NCBI GenBank assembly: GCA_016946835.1
Contig: JACVTC010000155.1
Coordinates: 334,468-398,467, forward strand
Length of the DNA: 64,000 nucleotides
DNA from: Neocallimastix lanati (nom. inval.)
Taxonomy: Eukaryota > Neocallimastigomycota > Neocallimastigomycetes > Neocallimastigales > Neocallimastigaceae
Direction: 5' to 3'
Under the pieces are notes generated by a model that saw only the letters and a program-made list of their open reading frames with translations, did no database searches and was not told the DNA's origin. A program made the position numbers and the translations under genes. Within the stretch, counting starts at the first letter, position 1. Each line of letters starts with the position of its first letter. This document shows, piece after piece, positions 12,962 through 25,233 of this stretch.

Positions 12962-13375
12962 CGAAAATACTATGTATTTCGGCAAGTTGTACTATGCGGG
13001 AATTTTACCCTTCCTATCAAATAAAAAAGAAATAAAATTTAGAAGTAACATCCTTAAAATAGATAGTGTGGTGTCCACTAAACTCTCCCCGGATTCATCA
13101 TTTATTGAGCTACTAGGGCGAGAATCACCCTTCGTAGTAATAGATGATAATCCTGTATTTTCATTATGCCTTATCAGTACGACGTCGACGCTCTTGGTTA
13201 AGTTTGATATTTTGCAATACCTATCAAATAATAGCTCAAACGAACTACTTATGATAGGTATTTGTAGTTCGTTTGAGCTATTATTCATTAAAATTTTTAA
13301 ACTTTTTAAAAAATTAATGAATAACTTTGATAAATTATTATCAATTACAAACAACCGTAATAAGTAATAATGTCA
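12962..13375. repeat. Dispersed repeat with interleaved inverted repeats, open on both strands
   Basis: This segment is less AT-rich than its surroundings and is open for over 110 codons on both strands. Part of it (13044-13095) recurs at 3378-3430. It contains a perfect 22-bp inverted repeat (13227-13248 with 13264-13285) interleaved with an 11-bp pair (13217-13227 with 13252-13262). On the minus strand it lies just upstream of the LINE RT relic, so it may be that element's 5' or ORF1 region. No protein family is recognised, and neither open frame is claimed as a gene. Confidence 0.5.
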
Positions 13376-13808
13376 AAAGCATTCATTTCGCAATGTTATA
13401 ATTACTATATATGTATGTTTGTATATATATATATATATTTAACTTTTAAATAAAATTTATTAAAATAAAAATAAAAAAATTTAATTAAAAATAATTAAAA
13501 ATAATGATGAAAACTAATTTCTTCCTAGTAAAAAAAAAAAAAAAAAAAGAAAAAATAATAATAATAAATTAAACAATTTGTTAAAATAATAATAAATTAA
13601 ACAATTTGTTAAAATAACCCTTTTTTTTTTTTTTGCTTTCTTATTTAATTTTTTTTTAATTTTTTATTTTAATTTTTCCTTTTTTTTTTTATTTTATTTT
13701 ATTTTTTATAAATATATTTTTTTTATTTATTTAATTTTAATTTTATTTTATTTCTTTTTTTTTTTTATTTTATAGTACATTTATTTTTATTTTTTAATTT
13801 TAATTAAT
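13376..13808. other. AT-rich 3' flank of the cellulase gene
   Basis: Includes a duplicated 28-bp unit around 13560-13617 (ATAATAATAAATTAAACAAT repeated) and T-rich DNA. No gene seen. Confidence 0.7.
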
Positions 13809-15924
13809 TTAAAGTAAGAAATTTGGAGCCTTTCCTGGAGTTAAAATACCATCCTTCTTAGTATTGACGGTCTTCCAATCATATCCAAGAATACCTTCGG
13901 TATCACCAGAGTTTGGATTCAAACACCAGAAAGTCCAATGAACTTCATTTTCTTTCATGTAATCAATTAAGTTACCTAACCATTTAACATCAGTAGCATC
14001 TCTTAAGAGGGAACCGAATTCACCAATAAGGACTGGAGCAATATCTTCCTTAACAATGTATCCCCATTTATCATCCCAAATTGGTGGCATGTTGTCTGGG
14101 AAATCAGGTTCGGTAAACCAATCTTGCATATGGACATTCTTATCATAATCGTGAGCAGAGTAGACAAGCTTGTTTGGAGTATTTAATCTAACTGGGAATT
14201 CTTTAACACCCTTTAACATACCTCCCCACCAGTAAGATTCTCCCTTTTGCCATCCTTCTTCACCATAGTGATCATTACCTTCAACAATAATAAGCCAATC
14301 TGGGTTAACTTCATGAATGGCATTACCACATCTTTCAGCAGCAAGTCTCCAATCACGTTCTTCTTCACCACAACCCCAGCAGGCCTTACCGTGTGGTTCA
14401 TTGTGAAGATCAGCACCAATAACGGTTGGATTACCCTTGTAACGCTTAGCAAGGAATTGCCAGTCTTCAATCCATTTAGCTTCATCAACTTCATCAACAT
14501 ACCATAATTCACTTTGTCCACCAGAAAGTGGTCTGTGACGATCAAGATAAACCTTAAGACCAGCCTTACCACATTCATTAATAACGGCATCCATAATTTC
14601 TAATGGAGAAAGATCGGCAAGATCTGGGTTGTTAACTTGATCAACTGATTGAGTCTTAGCACCTTCAAAGAACATTTCATTGGTCCATGGGTAACGAAGA
14701 TGATTGTAACCATTATCCTTAACAATCTTAATGAAGTTAGCTAAAGAGTTAGCCCATAAACCGTGTGGGGAAAGGTTAGTGGTTTCACCACCGAACCAAG
14801 AAAGACCAGATAATTGAACCTTACGTCCCTTAGAATCAACAATGTTGTGACCCTTAGTAGAAAGGAAACCTGGTAAAACTTGATCATTACCTGGAGTCCA
14901 ACCTGGGGCAGTTTGACCGCTAACACCACTAGATGGTTGATCATCATTTTGAGATGGTTGTTCATTTTGAGAAGGTTGATCGTTTTGAGATGGTTGATCG
15001 GCTTTACATTTAGATTCAATAATACCACACCAGTTACCATTTTCAAAACCCCACTTTCCACTACCATCAGTGAGAATTGGGTCACAACCAGAACAACAAT
15101 TATAACCTTGAGATGAAGCCCAACACTAATAAATATAATTATTTCATTATTATTAATTGATAATAAAATCAATAAAATTAATATTAACAGATAAATAAAT
15201 AATTAATTAATATTTTATTATTTTTTTCAAAATGAAAATAAAAAATAAGAATAAGAATAATAATTAAAAAAAATAATAGTAAAAATAAAAATAAGAATAA
15301 AAATTAAAAAAATAATAGTAAAGACAAAAATAAAAATAATAATTAAAAATAAAATATTTAAAAATATTTTTAAATAAAAAATAATATTAAAACATACGGA
15401 ATCATTATTGTTGCTAGCAGAGTTTTCAACAATACCACACCAGTTTCCATTTTCAATACCCCATTTACCTTTACTGTCAACAATTTCAACAGTAGTGGTA
15501 CTAGTACAACATGGGTAACCTTCAGCAGCAGCCCAACACTAATTTATATTCAAAAATAAAATAATATTTTTATAAAAATTAATAGATGTACATGTACAGG
15601 TATATATATATATTTACTTTATAGAAAAAAAAAAAGAATATAATAGAAAAAAAAAATTTTTATAATAATAATATTTTATCTAATTTTTTTGTTTTTTTTT
15701 TTTTAAAAAAAAAAAAAACCTACAGAAGCATTTGCAGCATCACATGAAGAGTCAATACCACACCAATTACCATTTTCAATACCCCATTTACCGGAACCAT
15801 CTTGATCAACAACGGAACAACCCTTACAGCATGGGTAACCGTCCTTTGAAGCGAAATCACAGCTACCGAGTGACTTTCCAATGAAAGACATCATTGCAAC
15901 AGAAATAATTGTTTTGAAAACCAT
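13809..15924 (-). CDS. Secreted GH5 cellulase with three N-terminal fungal dockerins (3 exons)
   Basis: Exons 15924-15724, 15538-15398 and 15125-13809 give 552 residues; both introns are phase 0. Residues 1 to about 20 are a signal peptide ([16 protein letters not shown]). Three CBM10-like fungal dockerins follow, each with Cys residues and a [11 protein letters not shown]-type core: one in exon 1, one forming all of exon 2 (47 aa), one opening exon 3. A QPSQN(D/E) repeat linker leads to a glycoside hydrolase family 5 barrel. It has [10 protein letters not shown], the acid/base Glu in LHNEPHG, YSAHDY, the nucleophile Glu in LIGEFG, and [17 protein letters not shown]. It should hydrolyse beta-1,4-glucan (endoglucanase most likely) outside the cell as part of the fungal cellulosome, with the dockerins binding scaffoldin. 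Family knowledge: gut-fungal cellulases are often of bacterial origin; transfer is not tested here. Confidence 0.95.
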
Positions 15925-18457
15925 TTTTATTATATTTTGCTAGTTTGTATTTTCTTTATTTTATTTTATTTTATATTATTTTTTTTTTTTTATTTTTTTT
16001 TGTAAATTATAAAATATAATAAAAAAAATTTTTATATTATTAGAATATATTTCTGAAAATAATTTTATTTACTTATTTATATAACAAAATAAATATATAC
16101 TTTTATAGTTTAACAGTAAAAAATAAAAAAGACTTTATGCTTTTTTTATTGTTATTTTTTTTTCTTTTTCTTTTTTTATTTTAAATAAATAAATTTTATT
16201 ACTAAATATTCTATTTTTTTTTTTTTTTAAATCTAATAAATTATCTATATCTTGCTTATCCAGTAAGCAGTATTAATATAATTTTTTTATTTAATTTTTT
16301 TTTAAAAAAAAAAAAAAGATATTATAAATAAATATTATTTTTTTTAAAAATAAAAATGAAATAAAAAAAAAAAAGACCAAAATTTTTGTATTTATACTTT
16401 TAAAATATTAATATCAAAGTTAAACATATAATTGTTATTAATAGTAATATTAATATAAATATCTATTAATAATAAATAATAATAAATAATAATAATAAAT
16501 AATAATAATATATATAAAAATATATATATAGATAAAGCTTATTTAATTTATTATGCTTCATGATATAATTTAAAATTTATTGGTCATATCAATCAATTTG
16601 AAACATAAATAAATAAATAAATAAATAAATAAATATAAATTTATATTAAAAACTCACTTGAATGTTTAATATTTAATTTCATATTTAACGATTATTTTAA
16701 AAAAAAAAAAAAAAAAAAAAGTTAACAAATAAAAAAATTGAAAAAATTGAAAAAAATATAAAAAAAAAAAAAAATTAAAAATTAATAAATTAAAATAAAA
16801 AAAAAAAATGAAAAAGTGTTAAAAAATGTTTTAGGATTTAATTTATGATGATTAACACCAAAACCTAAAAAAATATAAATAAAATTAATGATCTTAGCAA
16901 TATTAATTTATTAAATATTATTAAAGTTTTACGTTTTCAAAGTTTATTTATTAATAATTTTCAATTCATATTATCCTTTTTTTTTTAAAAAAAAAAAAAA
17001 AAGCAAAACAAATTGATTTATAATAAATATAAAAATTATATATATATATATATATATAAAATAATAATAATAATAGTTTATAAAAATTGGAAAATTCATT
17101 TTGTTAGAATATGTTGAAATGTATAAAAAATAAGCTTCAAATGCACTGGAACATCATATTGTAATATAACTAATGTATAAGACACAATGCATTAATATAA
17201 AAGCATTTAATTTAGAATAGTTAAGTACGAGTAACTCTTTATCCTAAATTATAATAATAAAGTTGATATAATTATAAAACTCTTAAATTCCTTGACTCTT
17301 TTAATATTTATTTTATTTGTTAATTTGTTTGTTTGTTTGTTAAACAAATTATAATTGATTAAACTAAGAATTTATTAATTATAAAAATTTATAATTGGTA
17401 ATAAGTAATAATTATATATTTATTAATTCTAAATAATAAATTAATTATTAAAGTTTTCTAAATAAAAAAAAAAAAAGATGGTAGTATTAATAATATAAAT
17501 AATAATAATAATAATTATTTATTTAAAATTTCATATAATTTTCACTTTTATATTAAATAAAAAAAAAAAAAAAAAGAAAAAAATTTTTTTATGTTTTTCC
17601 ATTATTTTGTATCTTTAATCTATGTTTTATCATATATTTCTTTTTTTAGTATTATATTTCATGAAAATGGTTTTAATTAATTTAAATAAATTAAAATTTA
17701 TAACATTTTAATATAAATGGAGAATTAAATTAAATTAAAATTTTGGAATAATTTATTTATTGAAATATTCATTTATTCATTTACACTGTATTATATTGGT
17801 AATATATAAACTTTATTTATAATTAATGGTTTTAAATTTTAATATTAAAAAATCATTTTATTAAATAATAAAGTTATTCAAAAAATTTAAATTAATATAA
17901 AATTTATTGGTATAATTTTTATAAAAAATATCAATACAAATTTGTTCATATATATTAGAATATAAAGGAATAATATATTAGATGAAATAATAACAAATTA
18001 AAATAAACCAAAATAAATTCAGTCTATATATAGATATTCATAAATAAATAAATTATTATGAAAATATTCTATACAAATAATATTAACATTTTAAATAGTA
18101 TACATTAATTCCTATATATATGGCATCAAACATGATAATAGTAATTATTTATTAATAGAAAGAACTACTTTATAGAAGAGAGTTTATTAGCACCATTGGC
18201 ATATCATCAATATAAAAATGTAATAGTAATAGTAATACTATTAATATTGTTATTGATAATTTTCTATTAAGATACTCACTCTTTAATAAATTTTTAAATA
18301 ATTGTAACATCAATTTCAATATGAAAATGGTAAATAGTACAATATTAATTTCCATTGAAGTAACTATTGAATTGTTTATAATATAGTATTATTAATAGGT
18401 TTATACAGTATTAATGATGATAATAGCATTATAAATTAAAAAGTAATGTTAATCATA

Positions 18458-18510
<53 letters not shown>

Positions 18511-19239
18511 ATCTTAATAAATTAACTCTATATCTATACTATAATTTATATATCATCTAGAGTTTCTCTTTTAATATTATTTCTATTGTTCTTATGTCTT
18601 ATTTCTTTTATAAAATAAAGGAAATAAGACAAATAAAAATAATTATTTTTATTTTTTTACTTTAATTTAATATCCTTTTTTTTTTTTTTTTTATTTAATT
18701 TTTTTCCGAATTTTTTTTCATTTTGTTACAGGAAATATTCCAATTATTATTATTTTTATTTATTATTATTTATTATTATTTATTTATTATTATTATTTAT
18801 TATTATTTTTATCAATTATTATTATTTTTATTAGTATTTATTATTATTATTATTATTATTATTAATTGATCTTTTTATATACAATTTAAAGTTTTTAAAT
18901 AGTTTTATATTTTATATTTTATATATTATTTATATTTTTTAATTTTTTTTTTTTTTTTTAAAGAAAAAATAATAATAATAATAATATATTATATATTATA
19001 TATTATATATACCTATTTTATTTCATTCTAATTTCATTTTATTTTATTTCTTTTCATTTCATTCTCTATCATTTCATTTTATTTCATATATTTAATTTTA
19101 TTTATAATAAAAGAGAAATTTAATTTTTATATTTATCTCAATAAAAGGTTTCCCGTGGATAAATGTTTTATACATTCCCTTTTAAAAAAAAAAAAAATTA
19201 AAAACAAAAAAAAAAAAAAAAAAAAAAATAAAATAAAAT
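15925..19239. other. AT-rich intergenic DNA, no gene seen
   Basis: Holds the promoter side of the cellulase gene (poly-T, TATATA tracts), AAT/TAT microsatellites and poly-A/T runs. A 61-codon frame at 18170-18355 is low complexity and lacks family similarity. Confidence 0.65.
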
Positions 19240-19803
19240 AAAAAATAGAACATATATAATAAATAATTGAATAATAAATAATTAAATAATAAATAATTAA
19301 TAATAAATAATAAATAATTGAATAATAAATAATAATTAATAATTAATAATTAATAAATAATAAATAATAAATAATAATAAGAGTATTTATTAATAAATAG
19401 TAAATAATTGAATAATAAATAATAAATAATAAATAATAAATAATTGAATAATAAATAATAAATTATAAATAATTGAATAATAAATAATAAATAATAAATA
19501 ATAAATAATAATAAATAATAAATAATAAATAATAAATAATAATAAATAATAAATAATAGATAATAAATAATAAATAATAATAAGAGTATTTATTAATAAA
19601 TAGTATATAATTGAATAATAAATAATAAATAATAAATAATTGAATAATAAATAATAAATAATAAATAATAAATAATAATAAATAATAAATAATTTATAAT
19701 AATAAATAATAAATAATAAATAATAAATAATAAATAATAAATAATAAATAATAAATAATAAATAATAAATAATAAATAATAAATAATTGAATAATAAATA
19801 ATA
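19240..19803. repeat. AATAAATAATA array with GAGTATTTATTAATAAA punctuation
   Basis: Over 500 bp of AATAAT/AAATAATA units interrupted by GAATAATAAA variants and twice (about 19380 and 19584) by GAGTATTTATTAATAAA. This is the reverse complement of a motif found in three other arrays of the window. Confidence 0.9.
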
Positions 19804-21099
19804 ATCACTTGGTTTATTCTAAAATAATAATTACAATAAAAAAAGTTTAATGAAAAATTTTCCTTTTCTTTTTGAATATGAATCATTCAGATATAAAACA
19901 AATATATAAAAATGCAAAACCCATATGACTGAGAAGTTTAGGAATAGGTGTTCACTTTTAGTTTTTTTTAATTATGAATATTAATAAATAAATAAATAAA
20001 TAAACAAATAAATTAATAAATAAATAAATCAATAAATAAATAATTTATTATTATTTATTATTATTTATTATAAAGATAACCTTTTATCCTCAATACTTTA
20101 ATATTTATTGGTTTTAATATTTCAATATATTTTTTTATTTATTTTGTTTTATATAATTTATATTCATAAATTTTCCTGAAACTGGTACATTTTAAATTAA
20201 AAAAAAAAATTAAAAAAAAAAAAAATTAATTTATATATATATGTCGTTGGTGTAACATTAACTTTCAAACCAACAAGAATATTTTAAAATTAATTTAATA
20301 TTTGATTTTTATGTTAATGTAACATTAAAATGAAGTAACACGTGTATTGTACCAATAACAACAGAATAGTTACTTAGATTAGATAAATACAAAAAAAAAA
20401 AAAAATAAAACTTTGTCATTATCATAAAAAGAAAAAGAAATTAAAAACAAAAGAAAAAAAAAAATAAGGAGAGGAGAGGAGAGTACAATAGTAATCATAA
20501 TACTAATAAATATTAATTTTTTATTATATACAAATGATCCAATATATTGAATTATGTTAATATGTATCATAATTTATTATTCAATTATTAATTATTTATT
20601 ATTTATTATTTATTATATATTATTTATTATATATTATTTATTATATATTATTTATTATATATTATTTATTATATATTATTCCATTATTTATTAATAAATA
20701 CTCTTTTCATTATTTATTATTATACTTTATTATTATTATTATTTTTATAAACTATAAATTATTACTATTATCTTTAATTATTATTATTATTATTATTAAT
20801 TACTATCATATACTATTAATTATTATTATTTATTAATTATTCTCTATTATCTTTTAATTATTAATGAATTAAATAATAATTATAATTAAAGGTTAACTTT
20901 TTTTATTATATATTACTTTTTTTTTATTTAATTATTAATTATTATTAATATAATTGTTATTATTATTGTTGTTTAATATCACAGTTATGTGTTTAATTAC
21001 AATGATATGAATGAAAAATTAAATTTAGAAAATAATAAAATATATGAAAATATTAAATTTAATGACTATAATTCAGAAAATGAATCTGATATAACTTAA
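19804..21099. other. AT-rich intergenic DNA, no intact gene seen
   Basis: A moderately complex patch at 20240-20360 (repeated TGTAACATTAA) and TTATATATTATT arrays at 20580-20680; ATT microsatellites follow. The patch could be remnant LTR of the neighbouring copia relic, but this is a guess. Confidence 0.5.
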
Positions 21100-21435
21100 A
21101 TTGAAAAGCAAAAGGGACGATACCAATATATGGATATAAAATACAAATATGTTCAAGATGAAATTATGAAAAATGTAATTAAATTAACATTCATTGGCTC
21201 TAACTCAATGATGGCAGATCCATTAACCAAAAGTATTTCTGGTCCCAAGCTTAAATACTTTGATACTTTGCCGATTTCATCATGGAAATGTAGAAAATGC
21301 CAATGTAGAGGGAATGTTAAATTTCACAGTTATGTGCTTAATTACATTGTACATTATACTACATTATTAGGAAAGGAACCATTCCAAATTTTTATTAAAG
21401 TAAAAAGAAAAAAAAAAATTTCAAAACCGATTTAG
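21100..21435 (+). pseudogene. Relic of Ty1/copia Pol (RNase H C-terminus)
   Basis: The frame from about 21106 reads RYQYMDIKYKYVQDEIM followed by MMADPLTKSISGPKLKYF. This corresponds to the conserved end of copia RNase H (H-IDIKYHFIRDEI ... MIADxLTKPLSGPKF). Nothing of RT or integrase lies upstream, so only the 3' tail survives. The piece sits between two near-identical segments (20979-21003 and 21323-21347, CACAGTTATGTG.TTAATTAC). Confidence 0.75.
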
Positions 21436-22269
21436 TTATTAATACTGTCTTATTAATTAATTATGCTATTTAATATATTATCATTACAATTTTTATTATT
21501 ATATAATCATTTATTAATAGAATTATTTGTAGTATTTACTATATATTTTAATTATATTTATTTTATTTACCATTTTTATAAATATGAGATATTAAGAAAA
21601 AAAAGTTTTTTTTTTTTATTTTTTTTTTTAAATGAATAGATAAAAAATTAATATATAAATATATAATTATTGAAAAGAAAGTATTGAAAAAGAAAAGAAG
21701 GGAAAAAAAAAAAAAAAAAAAAAAAAGAAATAAAATAAATAGATATAATAATATACTTTAATAATGTTTAATTCAAGAATTTTTTAATAGTTAAAAAAAC
21801 ATCTATAGTTAAATATTTTTTTTTTAATAAAAAATAAAAATAAAAATAAAAATAAAAATTGAAAAATTGAAAAATTGAAATATCAAATAAATAGATAACA
21901 AAAAAATAGACAGAGGACTTATTTAACTATGAATGATATTATTTACTGTTGTTAAAATATTATTAATATCATATGTATATATGTATTTGTTTTATGAAAA
22001 TTTTAATTTTTTTTATCATTTATAACTATTATTATTATTTCATTCAATTCATGATAATTTGAATTATATCTAATCAGGAGTTTAATTTTATTTTAAAAGA
22101 AATAAATAAGAAAAAGAAGATGATAAAAAACTAAATAAATTTTTAAAATCTGCTTTTAATGCTTTATTAATTCTTATTATTATTCTTCTAATTATTATTA
22201 TTATTACCTTTTTTTTTTTTTTTTAATTTTAACTTTAATTTTTAACTTTAATTTCATTAGTTTTTTCAA

Positions 22270-22324
<55 letters not shown>

Positions 22325-22534
22325 ATTAATATTTTTCATTCTATATAAATTATTAAATATTTGTTGTTAATATATTGACTAGTTTATCATTCTATTGTAG
22401 CTTTATTTTTTATAATTATTTGCACCCTATAATATTATATAATAAAACATGATATAACAGAAGTTTAGATAATTTTGTTTTAATAAAGAATTTATTTTAA
22501 TAATAATAATAATAATAATAATAATATTAATAAT
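21436..22534. other. AT-rich intergenic DNA, no gene seen
   Basis: Poly-A/T runs, a pure ATT run at 22276-22322 and AAT repeats at 22500-22525, next to the 3' end of the ATP synthase gene. Confidence 0.7.
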
Positions 22535-22742
22535 TCAACTTACGGTTGAAATGTCAATTAATTCATTTGTAATATGCGTTTGTCGAGAATGATTAATGGA
22601 TTTAATTAAATTATTTATAATTTCCTCTAAAAAATTATTTAAAATATATATATTAATATATATATATATATATTTTAAATAATTTTATATTAATAAATGA
22701 ATAAATAAAAAGAATTGTATATATATATATATAAATTAATAA

Positions 22743-22783
<41 letters not shown>

Positions 22784-22841
22784 GAAAAAGAATTAAAATA
22801 CTATATCTCATAATAATAATATCATTTAATTATTTATGAAT

Positions 22842-22878
<37 letters not shown>

Positions 22879-22903
22879 TATTATTATTAATGAAAATAAT
22901 ATA

Positions 22904-22935
<32 letters not shown>

Positions 22936-24622
22936 AAACATACTAGCATTACGACTAGAATTCTCCATGGCATATTTTTTGGAGCTTAATTCAGACATAT
23001 ATCCTTCATTTAATGCCCAATATAAATGAATAGCAAAAGCAAATTCTTGTAATTCATCAAATATATCTTCATCATATTTATATGTAAATAAATTGGCTAA
23101 TAAAATAGATTAATATTTATTGAAGAATTTTATGAATATATATATATATTATATAAAGAAAAAGAAATAATATATATATATAATTATTTTAATTAATAAT
23201 CATAGTATTTTATTATATTTTATTTTATAATTATTATTATTTTTAAATTATTATTATGATTAATATCATTGTAATTATTATTATTATTATAATTATTATT
23301 ATTAATTGTTATTGATATAGTTATTATTATTATTATTATAATTGTTATTATTAATTGTTATTGATATAGTTATTATTATTATTATTATAATTGTTATTGA
23401 TATTATTATTATTATTATTATGATTGTTATTGATATAATTATTATTATTTTAAATTATTATATTATAATTGATAAAATGGCGTAATAAATAATTTCTTAT
23501 CATATTATATATAAATTAAAGATTAAATATTAAATATTAACATTAAAATAATAATTATAATAATAATTATAATAATAATAATAAATATTAATAATAAATA
23601 ATAATAATAAAATAACGGTTCCATTAAAGATTTTGACTTACGTGAATTAATAATAGCTTCTCTTGAATAGATAGGTAATGAAGCGATTTCATAAGAAACA
23701 GAATTAATATACTGATTAAAAAGAATAAAACCAGAATCAAAAACTTCATCATACGCATCATCCTCAACAATATCTGAGTTTAATAAATTTTCTTGCATGA
23801 CATAGCTGATATCATCACATATAAGACAAACTTCATAAAAGGAAGGTCCTGATTGTTTCTTACCACCAATACCACTGTAAATCATCTCTATATAAGATGG
23901 AATATCTTTAGCAACTTGTGATTTTATTTTTTCACCTATAATAAAAACATGATGTTGTTGTTGCTTTTCGGATTCAATTTCATCACTTGATGATGATGAG
24001 GAGGTTGAAGAAAATGATTTCAATTTTTTAAGTGAATTAGATTTTGAACGGCTACTATTACTACCATTACCATCACTACTATTATTATTACTATTATTTA
24101 AATTTCTTCGATTGGTTTCTTCTTCATCTTGAATTAAATATTTTAACGCCCGTGAAACTGAAGTATTCACACCGCCACATAATCCTTTATCCGAACCAAC
24201 AGCTATAATAATGTTTCGGTTAAGGATTTGATTTGATACACCTATATTTTTAAAATAAGCTTAAATAATAGAATAATTTACTTATTAATTATATATTAAA
24301 TAAAATAAATAACGTTAAAAAAATAAAAGTGATAATAATAAGAGGAATAAAGAAAGAAAGAAAGAAAGAAAGAAAGAAAAGAAAAGAATGAATAAAAAAA
24401 AGAAGAAATAATACATTTATATTTTCTTGATGATTATTCTTATTATTATGAAAAAAAAAAAAAATTATTTTATAAAAATATTTACTATCAAAAGCATTTC
24501 CCATTTGTCTAGCAACTTTCAGTGATTTTTCTGCTCCTTCAATTTTATTTGAAGCAATTAATTTCATGGAATCGGTAATCTTTTTGGTATTTTGTATGGA
24601 TTTTAAACGGGTTTGAACTGTT

Positions 24623-24658
<36 letters not shown>

Positions 24659-24684
24659 TATGTATATATGTATATATAATATTT

Positions 24685-24721
<37 letters not shown>

Positions 24722-24897
24722 AAAGAATGAAATTTCAAAATTTCAAAATTAGGATCCAAGAATAAAAAAAAAAAAAAGCATTTATAATTATTTAAGTTAA
24801 TATATTATTTTACGTACTTTCTTTTATAGTAGTTATATTTCTCTTTTGAGAAAAACATCCTATAAAGCTTTTTTAAATTAAATTATTAGTTATTGTC

Positions 24898-24931
<34 letters not shown>

Positions 24932-25233
24932 TTTATCCTTACTATTAATTTTATATAAATTAATTATAATTGTACATGTACATGTACATGTCTTTAATAT
25001 TATACATAAAATAATGACAATTATTATATTATTTATAACTTTTTTTTAAAAAAAAAAAAAAAAAAGATTCTATAATAAATAAATAATTTTCTATTTATTT
25101 AATAAATTCTTAAAAGTAATATAAAAATGAAAAATGAAATTTCTAAAAGATTTCAAAAATTGATTTCGAAATTATACCTCTTGTATTGAACTTTATAATT
25201 TATTAAATTTGATTTTTGAAATATTGAATTCAT
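22535..25233 (-). CDS. ATP3: F1 ATP synthase gamma subunit, organelle-targeted (6 exons)
   Basis: Rotor shaft of the F1 motor coupling ATP synthesis or hydrolysis to rotation. Exons: 25233-25178, 24867-24818, 24617-24486, 24241-23642, 23096-22944, 22626-22535; 1083 nt, 360 residues, all phases consistent. The first ~35 residues (MNSIFQKSNLINYKVQYK..QKRNITTIKE) are Asn/Lys/Arg-rich without acidic residues until KE, like an organelle presequence. The family signatures are IQTRLKSIQNTKKITDSMKL, AVGSDKGLCGGVN, the FILFNQYINSVSYE strand, and C-terminal NHSRQTHITNELIDIS. About 55 extra residues (120-178), Ser/Asn-rich with charged ends, interrupt the globular domain; animal homologues are about 60 residues shorter. 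The protein ends ..DISTVS where a GTAAGT overlaps the stop, so a further tiny exon cannot be excluded. Anaerobic fungi have hydrogenosomes, the likely destination (inference). Confidence 0.9.

Noticed and set aside
14213-15172. Alternative and antisense frames over the GH5 exon
   Set aside because: Shadows of the cellulase reading frame, which carries the catalytic motifs.
18170-18355. 61-codon minus-strand hydrophobic frame
   Set aside because: Low-complexity Ile/Leu, no splice context or family match.
20240-20360. Repeated TGTAACATTAA as a solo LTR
   Set aside because: No clear ends or target duplication could be defined.
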